Below, one piece after another: positions 50,501-59,581 of a stretch of DNA of 64,000 nucleotides. Location: positions 52,980,046 to 53,044,045 of the forward strand of contig NC_088302.1 of the NCBI RefSeq assembly GCF_032854445.1, given 5' to 3'. This DNA is from Liolophura sinensis. Taxonomy: Eukaryota; Mollusca; Polyplacophora; Chitonida; Chitonidae. The stretch's first letter is position 1. Every line of letters begins with the position of its first letter. The notes below the pieces were generated by a model. It was not told the origin of the DNA, searched no databases, and worked only from the letters and a program-made list of their open reading frames with translations. Made by a program: the position numbers and the translations under genes.

Positions 50501-53500
50501 CATTTGTACTATAACTATATAGTACCGATTTTAACCCGTAACACGCAAACGAGGGTGATATTTTGTGAACGTTTATTATTTGGACTGATTGTTTTCTCTT
50601 AATCAAAAGCCTCTGGTATAGCCTCTTTTAGTTTATTTTTAAACTATTTTCCCCCACTAGAATCAACAAACAGCCCTTCATCTGGCGGCAGAAGCGGGTA
50701 ATATCGAGGCTGTAGATTCTCTTATAGGCAGAAAGTGTGATATATCCCAGCGTGACAAGGTGAGTGATAAAGTTATTGTCGCGTATAATGTTTAACCCTG
50801 AGCTCCATAGCCCAGCCATGTCATTGAAGAGTGAAGCATTGTTTTCGTACCAGCTAACCTGAGTACTCCTGACCACTGTGGTCGCAGACTCGGATTCAGC
50901 TGGTCTTGGTTCGGGTGGGGCGTTAAATCGTGAAGTACATGGCGAATGGGAGTGACTTTCTGGTGTCTTTCACCCTTAAGCTTGATCGCTGTCATGTACA
51001 TGTATAAAAAATGCTTGGATATGACGTTAAAGAGGAATCAGGTAATAACTATGAGTTAAAAAATAGAACATTAACGCCAGGTGAAACTACCGTCAGTCAG
51101 ATACATGCCAAGTGAAACTACCGTCAATCACATACACGCCAGGTTAAACTACCGATAATCACATACACGCCAGGTGAAACTACCTTCAATGATATACACG
51201 CCAGGTGAAACTACCTTCAATGATATACACGCCAGGTGAGACTACCATCAGTCATCTACCTTTTTTTCTCACAGTTAATTTTTCCATTAAACCATGTACT
51301 TCATATGTATATTCATTCTGACATTATCATATACAAGCGTTCATTAGATAATGGCAGTAACTTTTGACCTGTGTGTACATCTCTCCAGACAGGGAACACT
51401 CCTCTACACTTAGCTGCCAAAGAGGGTCGATCAGAAGTCGTGGAGCATCTCCTGTCATCCGGGGCCTTATCGGGAGAGAGGAATGACGTAAGTGCTCTAC
51501 CATTATTGCCGCGAGCCCACTAATCTAAATAGTTAGTTGACAAGAAGACTAAACTCAGAACAACCTTTATTGGTTTATGTTGTGTATTACGCCTATGGAG
51601 ACCTTAAAATGAATGAAATTATGAATTTAATATGCCTGTTACGGAATTCTTTTTCAGAGGAGTGTGTTGCAGTACGATTTTCATGTGTAAATTATGGTAC
51701 AGCAGATTAAGGACGTGTGTTGCAGTACGATTTTCATATGTAAATTATGGTACAGCTGATTAAGGGCGTGCATTGCAGTATGATTTTCATGTGTAAATTA
51801 TGGTATAGCTGATTAAGGGCGTGCATTGCAGTATGATTTTCATGTGTAAATTATGGTACAGCTGATTAAGGGCGTGCATTGCAGTATGATTTTCATGTGT
51901 AAATTATGGTACAGCTGATTAAGGGCGTGCATTGCAGTATGATTTTCATGTGTAAATTATGGTACAGCAGATTAAGGATGTGTGTTGCAGTACGATTTTC
52001 ATGTGTAAATTATGGTACAGCAGATTAAGGACGTGTGTTGCAGTATGATTTTCATGTGTAAATCATGGTAAGGTTTCATAAGAATATTATAGTAGAAGGC
52101 GTTTAAAATATGGTAACTATCTACTAAACCATTGTAGCGTAGAAAGTTAATACGATGGTAAATGCGTATGGTAAAAGAGGGATTGTAGCGTAAAATTATG
52201 TTGGATCGTTGCACATTCAGTCTGTCACTGCGAGTATTAGCACCTGTTAATGTTGCACATTCAGTCTGTCACTGCGAGTATTAGCACCTGTTAATGTTGC
52301 ACATTCAGTCTGTCACTGCGAGTATTAGCACCTGTTAATGTTGCACATTCAGTCTGTCACTGCGAGTATTAGCACCTATTAATGTTGCACATTCAGTCTG
52401 TCACTGCGAGTATTAGCACCTGTTAATGTTGCACATTCAGTCTGTCACTGCGAGTATTAGCACCTGTTAATGTTGCACATTCAGCCTGTCACTGCGAGTA
52501 TTAGCACCTGTTAATGTTGCACATTCAGTCTGTCACTGCGAGTATTAGCACCTGTCAATGCACCTGTTAATATTGTTTTTCGCCAGGATGGAAAAACAGC
52601 CTTACATTTTGCTGCGGAAAATGGTCATTTTCAAACTTCAACAGTCTTATTACAACACACGGCAAGCGTAAATGTAGAAACTGTGGTGAGTGCTTTTATT
52701 TATTGAGATCATATAAAAGTGGTTTGTAATAGTAATGCTTGGTTGTTAAGGTATGCTACTGATAGATGTTAGTTTTCCCTTTGTAATCAGTGAGTGAGTG
52801 AGTGCTTGGGGTTTAACGTCGTGCTCAACAATTTTTCAGTCATATGACGAGGAAGGAATCATTAGGGTGTATGTAATGTACCTCCTTGTTGCAGGACGGA
52901 TTTCTACCGCTCTTTTATCAAGTGCTGCTTCTCTGAGACGACATACCGAGGGCAAGTAAGCGGCCCGCCCGAGCCATTATACTGATACGGGTCAACCAGT
53001 CGTTGCACTATGCTGAACGCCAAGCGATGAAGTTACAACTTCCTCATTTAAAGTCTTAGGTCTGACTCGACCGAAGCGGACGCTCTACCAACTGTGCTAT
53101 CCAGGCCGTTCCCCTTTGTAATGAGCATGGAGGTAAAATAACCTCTGTCTTGTGTAGGCTGCAAGTTTAAATTGTCCATCTTGCCAGGAAACTTGCAGAT
53201 CATCATGGATTTCACATATACTCATTATACAGTTGGTCCTAAGAACAACGTTTAACCTCGGTCAACTGAAAGAATATACATGTATGTCATATCTTTTCAG
53301 ACGCCTTTTACATCACATGAGCAGGTGCAAGGGAATAGAGCTAATTTCCGTGACCTTCAGACTAACATATTTTGTTAATGACAGCTAGCCAGTACAATGC
53401 GTATAACCATGATAACGTTTGCCTTGGGTTAAATCCTCTCTACTCAGAATCCAGTGCTTCACAGATATCCATATTTACTTGCTCTGTGCACTTGTTTTAT

Positions 53501-56500
53501 GGATGGTACTGCTACTACATTGAAGTTCTATTCATCGACAGAAAGAAATGACGCCTCTTCACTTGGCCTCCATGAACGGTCATACGGAAGTGGTTCAAAC
53601 TTTGATAGAAGGCAACTCTGATCTGAACTGTAAAAACTGTGTAAGTACATACAGCCTTACATACAGTACAGTACATACAGAAAACTCAGTACGTGGTGCA
53701 ATCCCTACCTAGCCACAGGACCAATTCCCGTCTGAACAAGTAGCTTCTAAGCTGTGTAAACACATGCCCTGTTGTTATGCATTACCCCTCCCTGTATACC
53801 TACACAAGTATACAGAAACAGTGACGTATATTACAGAATAGAACAGAAGAGTACGCCGTTTGGACCGGTTCTCCAATCAGTCAGGGGATTCAGTCAGGGG
53901 ATTCAGTCAGGGGATTCTTTGATTGCATCTGGTTCATAAGTTTATTATCTGTAATCAATTTTTTTTACATGTATGACATTTTACTGCCTTGAAAGTTTTC
54001 GAAATTTCAAGCTGAAGTTTGTTACCATCAGTGTGAGATATCCTGAAACCCATTGGTTGGTTCTATCGTGATATTGAATAATAAGGTAATCATATTCAAC
54101 TTCCTGAACAATTCCAAAGATTTAGCAACGTCTACACCTGGACTAAACCAACTCGTCTTCTTACGGACTGTCGGCTAATCAAAGAAGCTGAATTCAATGT
54201 CCTCATAAATGTAAATGCGCTGATACGGCGTCTGTGATTGTATAATCAGACACACCCACTGATAGTCAGGGTATCACTGGATCATTGCGTTTGATCGTTA
54301 CTTTTTGTGTAAGCACTGTACGTAATATCTGCGTGGAATCTGATTAATCAAACCCCGCCCACCATTCCCAGATTAACTCCCCGTGGTAGACTTTCACATC
54401 GTTTATCGCCTTAGTGTAACCTTATTTCTTAATTCAAAATTGACTATTCTACATGCTACAATTCGATGATACATCGGTACTCAATTACTAACAGCTAGAT
54501 CAAGAGTTTCCGTTTGTTTTCAGCAAGGGAATACGCCTTTACATTTGTCCGCTATTTACAACCACCCGGAAGTTGCCCGGAAACTTGTGGATTCCAGCTG
54601 TAAATTGGATATACCCAATCAGGTATTTGTTTCATCAAACTTGGTTCAGTATCAGTTCCAAATGTAATGTACATATACGTCTGGGTTTAATTCATATTTC
54701 TCATTTAATTTCCGAACCATTTTAAGCGTCTACCGTTCAGCACCATATAAGGCTTACGGGGTTAAGGGTGTTTGATTAATAGCCTGTGGCGCAACGGTTT
54801 ACTTCTTTCTGTGGGATTCGTCATTTTATATCACCATAGGTAATGTCAAACGTGTGTAGATGCAGTACGAGGTCAGCAACTTTTCGGATAATCATGAATT
54901 TCCCCTGGGCTTTGCGGGGTTTCCTCCCAGCATATTGGCCGCTGAAATACTTTTGACTACGGCGTAAATAACCAATCATAAAAAAATAAACAAAAAATGA
55001 CATACAGTATGCAGTGTGCAGTGATATATAGACAGTCACATATCAATAGCGTGTTCCCTTGTCTTGTTTATCAGAGACATCAGACTGCCTTGCACATAGC
55101 CGTGGTGAGTGGATATGACGACATCGTGGAGATCCTCCTCCAGGCCAGGGCTGATATACAGGCCAAAGATAAGGTAAAATAATTAGTTTTATTACATAAC
55201 CTTTTAATCTGGTGCAACATGTCATCAGTTAATGGAAGCAAAATCCCTGCGTATCTTCGTGTGCGCATGCACGCTAAAAAAAGCGGATGGATTGTTTGAA
55301 GGTTGCTATTAAACAGTCACTGTTAAGACGAATTGACTGGAACTGTGTAAGCCTGTTGCGGAAATGCACTTGGGATTGACCACCTAAGCCGTGACACTGG
55401 TACAGTTCTTAGGACATTATGTCGACTGTTTGACACTTACGATAGTGTTAATCAACGAATAAGCTTAGCACAATGGATCATTATTTTCATACTACAAATA
55501 AACTTAGAAGTTGTCAATGTGGTTAACAATGCGGCTTTTCAGTCTATTCGGTGAATCCATGCTTGTGTATTCACATTCATTCATAGCAGAATTTCTCACT
55601 TTCTCAGCAGAATTACTTTTTTCATGTCGGTAAAAAAGATTCGTCACACGTATTTGGTGGGTTTGTCCATTTCCAGTTTATTTTGATGTCTTCAAAATCA
55701 ACGGATAGATTATGAATAGCCAGTTGGCGAGAGCTATTTATAACTGCGTATATTACACATACATTGTTGCACTGGACAACAGGTCATTACGCTTTAAGAT
55801 CATCTTGATTTATGACTGCCCGAACAGTTAAATTATCTTATCTATCTTTGTTCACTACAGCATGGCCGAACGCCCATACACATGGCTGCCAGGGGGAGCT
55901 TTGTACCTATTGTAGACATGCTTATCCAGGCAGAAAGGATTCGGCTGATGGAAGAGGTGAATATTTAATATACCCCCATGGACATTGCTTAAATCACTTC
56001 ACCTGCTCGCTGAAAAGTTAACAATGCAAAAGTTTTTCAAACGCAGTTTATGTGTCATTATCACCACGGTCGAACTGTCTTAGGTATTTCCTTCACTGTG
56101 ATAGAATTGTGACTTTAGATGAAACTCACTTAATTGACTCTCACTTTGGGAATGAAGAACAAAAAGTTAATGTACACAAAATACAATTCATAGACGTAAG
56201 GAAACTCGTGAGTTATGTGTCCAGAATTCTGTGGTGTGCACATCCGTGCCCAAACATGACCACCGCTATAAACATGAAATAGTCCCGAGTAACAATTATT
56301 GGAACAACTATTTACTGTAATACCGTTTCTTATTTGTTAATGCATTTAGTGTTTAGTCAAAGAAGGACTGAGCCAGGCAGATGATACTGACAACCCCTCC
56401 CCCGCTCGGAAACCTCTCCCCCTACGGATCCCCACACACCCCAACAGTGAGCAGATGAAGGGAATCCTCTGGAAACTGGCCACCAAGCATTTCAAACCTA

Positions 56501-58059
56501 ACGACTGGAAGAAGTTAGCCATGTACTGGGGCTTCACACAGGAACATATAAAAACAATTGAGCACGAATACACAGGTAGACCGACTGTTTACAGTCTTCC
56601 AGAAAAGCAGGGGGGTGGTCCATATGCACAACCATTAATACACAATGTCTTTAATTTGATCAACAGTTTATCAGTAACAGAGAGATTTATAGGTTTCAGT
56701 TTAGTTACAGTTACAGTGACTAACAAGTTTAAATACTAGTTTCCAAATGTCCCAGCCAGATTCACATGTAAAATGCATGTATGGTACAAAGCGTTTTGAC
56801 GATTTTCATGGCTAATCGTCATTTTTATACGGTTGTACCTTTTAAAAATATCAGCGCTTACTGGAATATCCCCTACTTCGCTAGAATGTCCTATTTCTTC
56901 TTGTGGCATACATGTATCTTTTATCCCAATACATTCTTGGCAATTATTGTGACAATTGTTATAGGAAAGCTGTGATTGAAATGAGTCTATACCCTGAAAG
57001 TAGTTCCTGTGTCGAACATTCACAAATAGTGGATTTCATATCAACCATTTTATCCTGAAAAAATAGTGCTATTTGTGTTATTCATTTGCACTGTCAGATT
57101 AACAAAGTTACATTAGGTCGATACTGGATGCTAAACAACAACCGACTGAATGTCACTACACTTCGTTGTTCTCTTTGTACAGGCCGCTTTAGTTATAAAG
57201 AACACGGCTTTCGTGTCATGATGATCTGGCTCGTGGGACTAAATAAGGACGAAAACCCTCTTAAGGTTCTGTTCGAGGCGCTGGTTGTCACAGGCAAGAG
57301 GAGATTAGCAGGTATATTGTCAGGAACTTATTACTGGTGTCTCCTCGTGCGTAATACGTTTCCGGTGACAGCAGAGTGTGATGGTCAGGTGATAATTTTG
57401 TGACATTTCAGATGAGATGGTATCGATATATATATAACGATAAAGGCGCACGCCTTAACTTGGGCAGAAATCCACATAAAGTCAGAAATAGCTATCAACA
57501 TCTAATCTCTTCCATAAACTGAAGTTCTGTGCATTTAACACAAAATTTATGTGGTTTACCTAAGGGTGTTTCCGTGGCCAGTTAAAAGATGGCTACCCCA
57601 ACACCCACCGTGCCCCCTCTTCGGACTGGGGACAAATGATCGTGTCAACTATCTGTTATCAGTTTTATGATTTGTTTGTTTGTTTTGATTGGTGCTTTAC
57701 GCTGCACTCAAGAATATTTCACTTATACGACGGCGGCCAGCATTATGGTGGAAGGAAACTTGGCAAAGCACAGGGGAAACTCACGACCATCCGCAGGTTA
57801 CTGACAGACCCAGTTTTATGAATGCAATACGAACATTTATTAATGATCCATAATAGTTCAATAAATGGAAGTGTTATGAAGTGCTAAAGTACATTATACA
57901 TTTCCAGCTATAGTTTAATACCGATATTTTGTTTGAAGACATCATATGGTACAGATACTTAAGCTGAATGCTGATTTTGTTTCATTTGCAGAACAAATTC
58001 GGCGTGAAGTCAACATGCAAGCCGAAAAACCCGATGCCAAGCTCTGCGTACTAAGCTGA
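41320..58059 (+). CDS. ANKDD1A: ANKDD1-type ankyrin-repeat and death-domain protein (15 exons)
   Basis: Joined exons give a predicted 571-residue protein; all junctions keep frame and use GT-AG. Order: N-terminal lysine/aspartate-rich region (1-61, least certain), ankyrin repeats (about 62-431), linker, death domain (about 470-549), basic tail and C-terminal CVLS (568-571). Ankyrin repeats bind proteins and death domains mediate homotypic assembly, so an intracellular adaptor is likely; vertebrate ANKDD1 function is poorly known. Identification rests on domain order, length (human ANKDD1A is about 520 residues) and diagnostic features: the atypical repeat with TAWFGHL, the LHCAAQNNHVVIL repeat, and the death-domain segments WKKLAMYWGFT and SYKEHGFR. 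From exon 2 to exon 12 nearly every exon is one 33-codon repeat in phase 0. The introns are loaded with minisatellites and SINEs. A polyadenylation signal AATAAA lies at 58413-58418. The true start may be further upstream. Confidence 0.88.
41471..42925. repeat. 66-bp minisatellite built on the exon 1 / intron 1 junction, about 22 units
   Basis: Each unit has an exon-end part (CTGTCAACYATACTGYAGCC-like, then CAGAGA or ATAAA), a donor-like GTAAGTTAC and an intron-start part (CTTCCCTCTATACATACACC). By eye 16 of 22 units keep GTAAGT; others read GTAACT, GTAATT or TTAACT. The middle is a dimeric higher-order repeat of 132 bp in which a CCTTCATTGAGTAACTTACG type alternates with a CCCTCATAAAGTAAGTTACA type. 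Because 66 is a multiple of 3, the minus strand stays open for long stretches (41722-42549); I regard that frame as a by-product. Confidence 0.93.
42926..45828. other. Rest of ANKDD1 intron 1
   Basis: Contains a plus frame near 43715-43884 (begins MVFASPTANAPPV) that ends at a perfect donor GTAAGTAT at 43885. Its phase (2) does not fit exon 2, so it is not placed in the gene. A 51-bp segment spanning that donor is duplicated. A minus frame at 44769-44963 has no recognised family. Confidence 0.35.
43853..43954. repeat. Two tandem 51-bp copies spanning a donor-like site
   Basis: TTTCTGTTCATACATGTACA starts at 43853 and 43904. The first copy has GTAAGTATACG; the second has TTAAGTATACG, so only one keeps the GT. 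Confidence 0.85.
45829..45944 (+). CDS. ANKDD1A: ANKDD1 exon 2 (first ankyrin repeat)
   Basis: The acceptor TTACACAG ends at 45828 and the donor GTAAGT is at 45945. It encodes TESEAALHEAAKNNDVVKIK and continues to CRNN: the first, slightly irregular ankyrin repeat. It enters in phase 1 and leaves in phase 0. Confidence 0.88.
46186..46342. repeat. Small tandem repeat just before exon 3
   Basis: GGAACACTGTACACGACAAC plus CTTCACAGTGCCTGGTT recurs three times, with GTAGACTACT spacers in some units. The array ends about 20 bp before the exon 3 acceptor. Confidence 0.85.
46364..46462 (+). CDS. ANKDD1A: ANKDD1 exon 3 (ankyrin repeat)
   Basis: 99 bases, phase 0 to 0, acceptor TTCACAG, donor GTCAGT (weaker than the others). 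Reads FDRTAVHWAAAMGHCEAIEA and ends GADIDARDK. Confidence 0.92.
47277..47482 (-). mobile_element. Degenerate SINE-B-related fragment in intron 3
   Basis: Starts like SINE-B (CGCTTGGGATTTTACGACGT) and later has GACACCCAACCCTGTCACAT and TTAAGCCACCGAAATGG, sequences typical of these molluscan elements. Strongly diverged, no duplication seen; orientation is inferred from SINE-B. Confidence 0.45.
47581..47679 (+). CDS. ANKDD1A: ANKDD1 exon 4 (atypical ankyrin repeat)
   Basis: 99 bases, phase 0. Encodes YGMWPVLWTAWFGHLQALKT then FVNMGAKISVSNK. The canonical GxTPLHLAA is replaced by YGMWPVLWTA; the following AWFGHL is a feature I associate with ANKDD1A. Confidence 0.92.
47995..48099 (+). CDS. ANKDD1A: ANKDD1 exon 5 (ankyrin repeat, 35 codons)
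   Basis: 105 bases, phase 0. The acceptor is TTTCAAG (AAG). Reads QGMDILHCAAQNNHVVILNF then VFESLEGIKKNNVDK, two residues longer than the other repeats. The donor GTAAGG at 48100 is also base 1 of the intron 5 minisatellite. Confidence 0.92.
48100..49618. repeat. 37-bp minisatellite starting exactly at the intron 5 donor, about 41 units
   Basis: The first unit runs 48100-48136 and starts GTAAGGAGCGCTTAATTGTA, so the authentic 5' splice site is position 1 of unit 1. Later units read CACCTT-GTAAGGGACACT and AATTGTATCAACCCAGGT. Almost all keep GTAAGG. The exon-side flank changes from AAG (real donor) to CTT (all copies), which should weaken the copies as splice sites. Confidence 0.95.
49619..50660. 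other. Rest of ANKDD1 intron 5
   Basis: No repeat or exon recognised after the array. Confidence 0.4.
50661..50759 (+). CDS. ANKDD1A: ANKDD1 exon 6 (ankyrin repeat)
   Basis: 99 bases, phase 0, acceptor CCCCCACTAG, donor GTGAGT. Reads NQQTALHLAAEAGNIEAVDS and ends CDISQRDK, close to the ankyrin consensus. Confidence 0.94.
51076..51250. repeat. Minisatellite in intron 6, about 32-bp unit, about 6 copies
   Basis: The unit is GCCAGGTGAAACTACCGTCA followed by ATCACATACAC. Each copy holds CAG-GTGAAA, again donor-like on the plus strand. Confidence 0.85.
51389..51487 (+). CDS. ANKDD1A: ANKDD1 exon 7 (ankyrin repeat)
   Basis: 99 bases, phase 0, acceptor CATCTCTCCAG, donor GTAAGT. Reads TGNTPLHLAAKEGRSEVVEH, a canonical repeat. 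Confidence 0.95.
51660..52075. repeat. Minisatellite in intron 7, 54-bp unit, about 7.5 copies
   Basis: GTGTGTTGCAGTACGATTTT and CATGTGTAAATTATGGTACAG-type units recur from 51662 and 51716 onward. The first unit follows TTCTTTTTCAG, which resembles a splice acceptor. Confidence 0.9.
52208..52575. repeat. Minisatellite in intron 7, 44-bp unit, about 8 copies, next to exon 8
   Basis: GTTGCACATTCAGTCTGTCA plus CTGCGAGTATTAGCACCTGTTAAT-like units are nearly identical. The array ends about 12 bp before exon 8 (at 52587), so only a short pyrimidine-rich stretch separates it from the acceptor. Confidence 0.93.
52587..52685 (+). CDS. ANKDD1A: ANKDD1 exon 8 (ankyrin repeat)
   Basis: 99 bases, phase 0, acceptor TTTTTCGCCAG, donor GTGAGT. 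Reads DGKTALHFAAENGHFQTSTV then LLQHTASVNVETV. Confidence 0.94.
52788..53111 (-). mobile_element. SINE-B in ANKDD1 intron 8, antisense to the gene
   Basis: A full SINE-B with its tRNA head on minus (CGGCCTGGATAGCACAGTTG). It is flanked by the 11-bp duplication CCCTTTGTAAT at 52777-52787 and 53112-53122. Confidence 0.93.
53542..53640 (+). CDS. ANKDD1A: ANKDD1 exon 9 (ankyrin repeat)
   Basis: 99 bases, phase 0, acceptor ATCGACAG, donor GTAAGT. Reads KEMTPLHLASMNGHTEVVQT and ends NSDLNCKNC. Confidence 0.95.
53641..54523. other. ANKDD1 intron 9
   Basis: Contains a small triplicate CAGTCAGGGGATT near 53878-53917. Otherwise nothing recognised. Confidence 0.45.
54524..54622 (+). CDS. ANKDD1A: ANKDD1 exon 10 (ankyrin repeat)
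   Basis: 99 bases, phase 0, acceptor GTTTTCAG, donor GTATTT. Reads QGNTPLHLSAIYNHPEVARK and ends CKLDIPNQ. Confidence 0.95.
54865..54985 (+). mobile_element. Degenerate SINE-A fragment in intron 10
   Basis: A forward, diverged body and tail: TTTCCCCTGGGCTTTGC, GGTTTCCTCCCAGCAT, GAAATACTTTTGACTACGGC and an A-rich tail. Confidence 0.75.
55075..55173 (+). CDS. ANKDD1A: ANKDD1 exon 11 (ankyrin repeat)
   Basis: 99 bases, phase 0, acceptor TTTATCAG, donor GTAAAA. Reads RHQTALHIAVVSGYDDIVEI and ends RADIQAKDK. Confidence 0.95.
55174..55860. other. ANKDD1 intron 11
   Basis: Nothing recognised. Confidence 0.45.
55861..55956 (+). CDS. ANKDD1A: ANKDD1 exon 12 (last ankyrin repeat, 32 codons)
   Basis: 96 bases, phase 0, acceptor TTCACTACAG, donor GTGAAT. 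Reads HGRTPIHMAARGSFVPIVDM then LIQAERIRLMEE. It is one codon short; the end runs into a charged helix rather than the usual loop, as expected for a capping repeat. Confidence 0.93.
56350..56575 (+). CDS. ANKDD1A: ANKDD1 exon 13 (linker and first half of death domain)
   Basis: 226 bases; enters in phase 0, leaves in phase 1. A proline-rich linker (NPSPARKPLPLRIPTHP) is followed by the death-domain start: WKLATKHFKP, DWKKLAMYWGF, IKTIEHEYTG. Death domains form six-helix bundles that bind other death domains. Confidence 0.95.
57183..57311 (+). CDS. ANKDD1A: ANKDD1 exon 14 (second half of death domain)
   Basis: 129 bases, phase 1 to 1. Reads RFSYKEHGFRVMMIWLVGLN then KDENPLKVLFEALVVTGKRR and LA. 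The intron splits the death domain right after the EYTG turn. Confidence 0.95.
57671..57810 (-). mobile_element. SINE-A, truncated, in ANKDD1 intron 14
   Basis: Reverse tail and body only; the tRNA head is absent. It is flanked by the perfect 11-bp duplication CAGTTTTATGA at 57660-57670 and 57811-57821, so it inserted already truncated. Confidence 0.93.
57992..58059 (+). CDS. ANKDD1A: ANKDD1 exon 15 (C-terminus with CVLS)
   Basis: 68 bases with the TGA at 58057-58059; acceptor TTCATTTGCAG. Encodes QIRREVNMQAEKPDAKLCVLS with the first codon (E) split. The last four residues CVLS match a CaaX prenylation box, in the class normally farnesylated. Confidence 0.92.
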
Positions 58060-59522
58060 CAAGATACCTGTTAATTTTAGCTTCATTTATGTAAGACAAT
58101 ATATTTACATAGTCATAAAATATGTATGGCTTTCCTGTCATTTGACTTTCCACTATCATGCATGGTCATCTTAGGTCGAATGGAGCGTACCATTTTGCTA
58201 CTTATTATATTATTAAATATACGTATTAGCTACGTGTAAATTGTCATAGCTTGACTGGATATCTCGCAGCTCATCCAGTATACTCGTCACTGTATAAACA
58301 GGGAGTGCATCAAATACAACATATTGTAACTTACCTTTGCCACATAAAATGCTGAGAAATGGTGCTAATTTTCTACATTTTATTACAAATGACCCATTGC
58401 CTGTATAAAGAAAATAAAAGTATGTATTTGCAATTTTGTAGTCCAAGTATTTCGTCTTTATTTGTATTAATATTTATAATTCAACAGATCGGGTAAAGCT
58501 TTATGTCGTCGTTTGATGTTGAAGCCTTCATAAATACCCAGTATGTACATACTGGTATTTAAACCATCGTGAAGTAGCGTAGTTAATATCTATATACCAA
58601 ATAATATTGTAGAGTGCGGTGTAAAACACCAATAAAACGAATAAATCATGTATCAAACTAAAAGCTCTACTCGTTTACACAGAAACTCGAACCATGGCTG
58701 CTATCGAATTCTGTACCTATCTGTGGGAAGCGGTTTCTATACCCATAGGCCTATATGCCTAAAATTTACACGATCTTATAGGTACATAATAACCAGGCTT
58801 TCAACTGAAACCAGTTTGCAATGACAGGAACTACACATCATTATACATCTCCAAAAGATAAGAGACTCGATATCTCTTAATACCTATGGTAACTCTGTTT
58901 TACGCATAACGTATCCAGAGTCAAGCGCACGGGGAGTTATTCTCAAGACATTCTTCAGAAACAGCAAGAGTTGTCTCCCGTTTCAAAGGAAACCAAAGCC
59001 GCTGGTAATTTTTGCCAAAACCCAAATTAAACTGGATGTGGTAGTTATATGAGAAAAACCCAAGAGAATCAATAACAAATACGCGGTCTTTTTTTCAAAA
59101 TATTTCAAAATATTGGTCCTTTATTGGTCTATATTCGCAAGCTTGTTTAGGAAGTTAAAGTATTCTCACTTCATTGCAGGCTCCAATTTTAAAACCGCCA
59201 ATTTTCTCAAACAAATTCCTCTTAATGTGATAGGAAACGAAAATGCATCTTCCACATGGTCCATGTTAATGTAATATATTTGCCAATATATTTGCCAATA
59301 AACTAAGAGCTATAGTTAACCATGTTGTGACCGTGATAGCATTTATTTAGATATATTCTCCTAATGGTGCGCAACTTGGCTGTGGTGGAAGGTACAGAGC
59401 TATCAAAGTGGGTAACTCACATTCTGGAGTTCGTCCTAAACAAAGGCATATATATATATATATATATATGTACCGGTAGTCCAAGGAGCACTCGCATTCT
59501 GGAGTTCGTCCTAAACAAAAGA

Positions 59523-59581
<59 letters not shown>

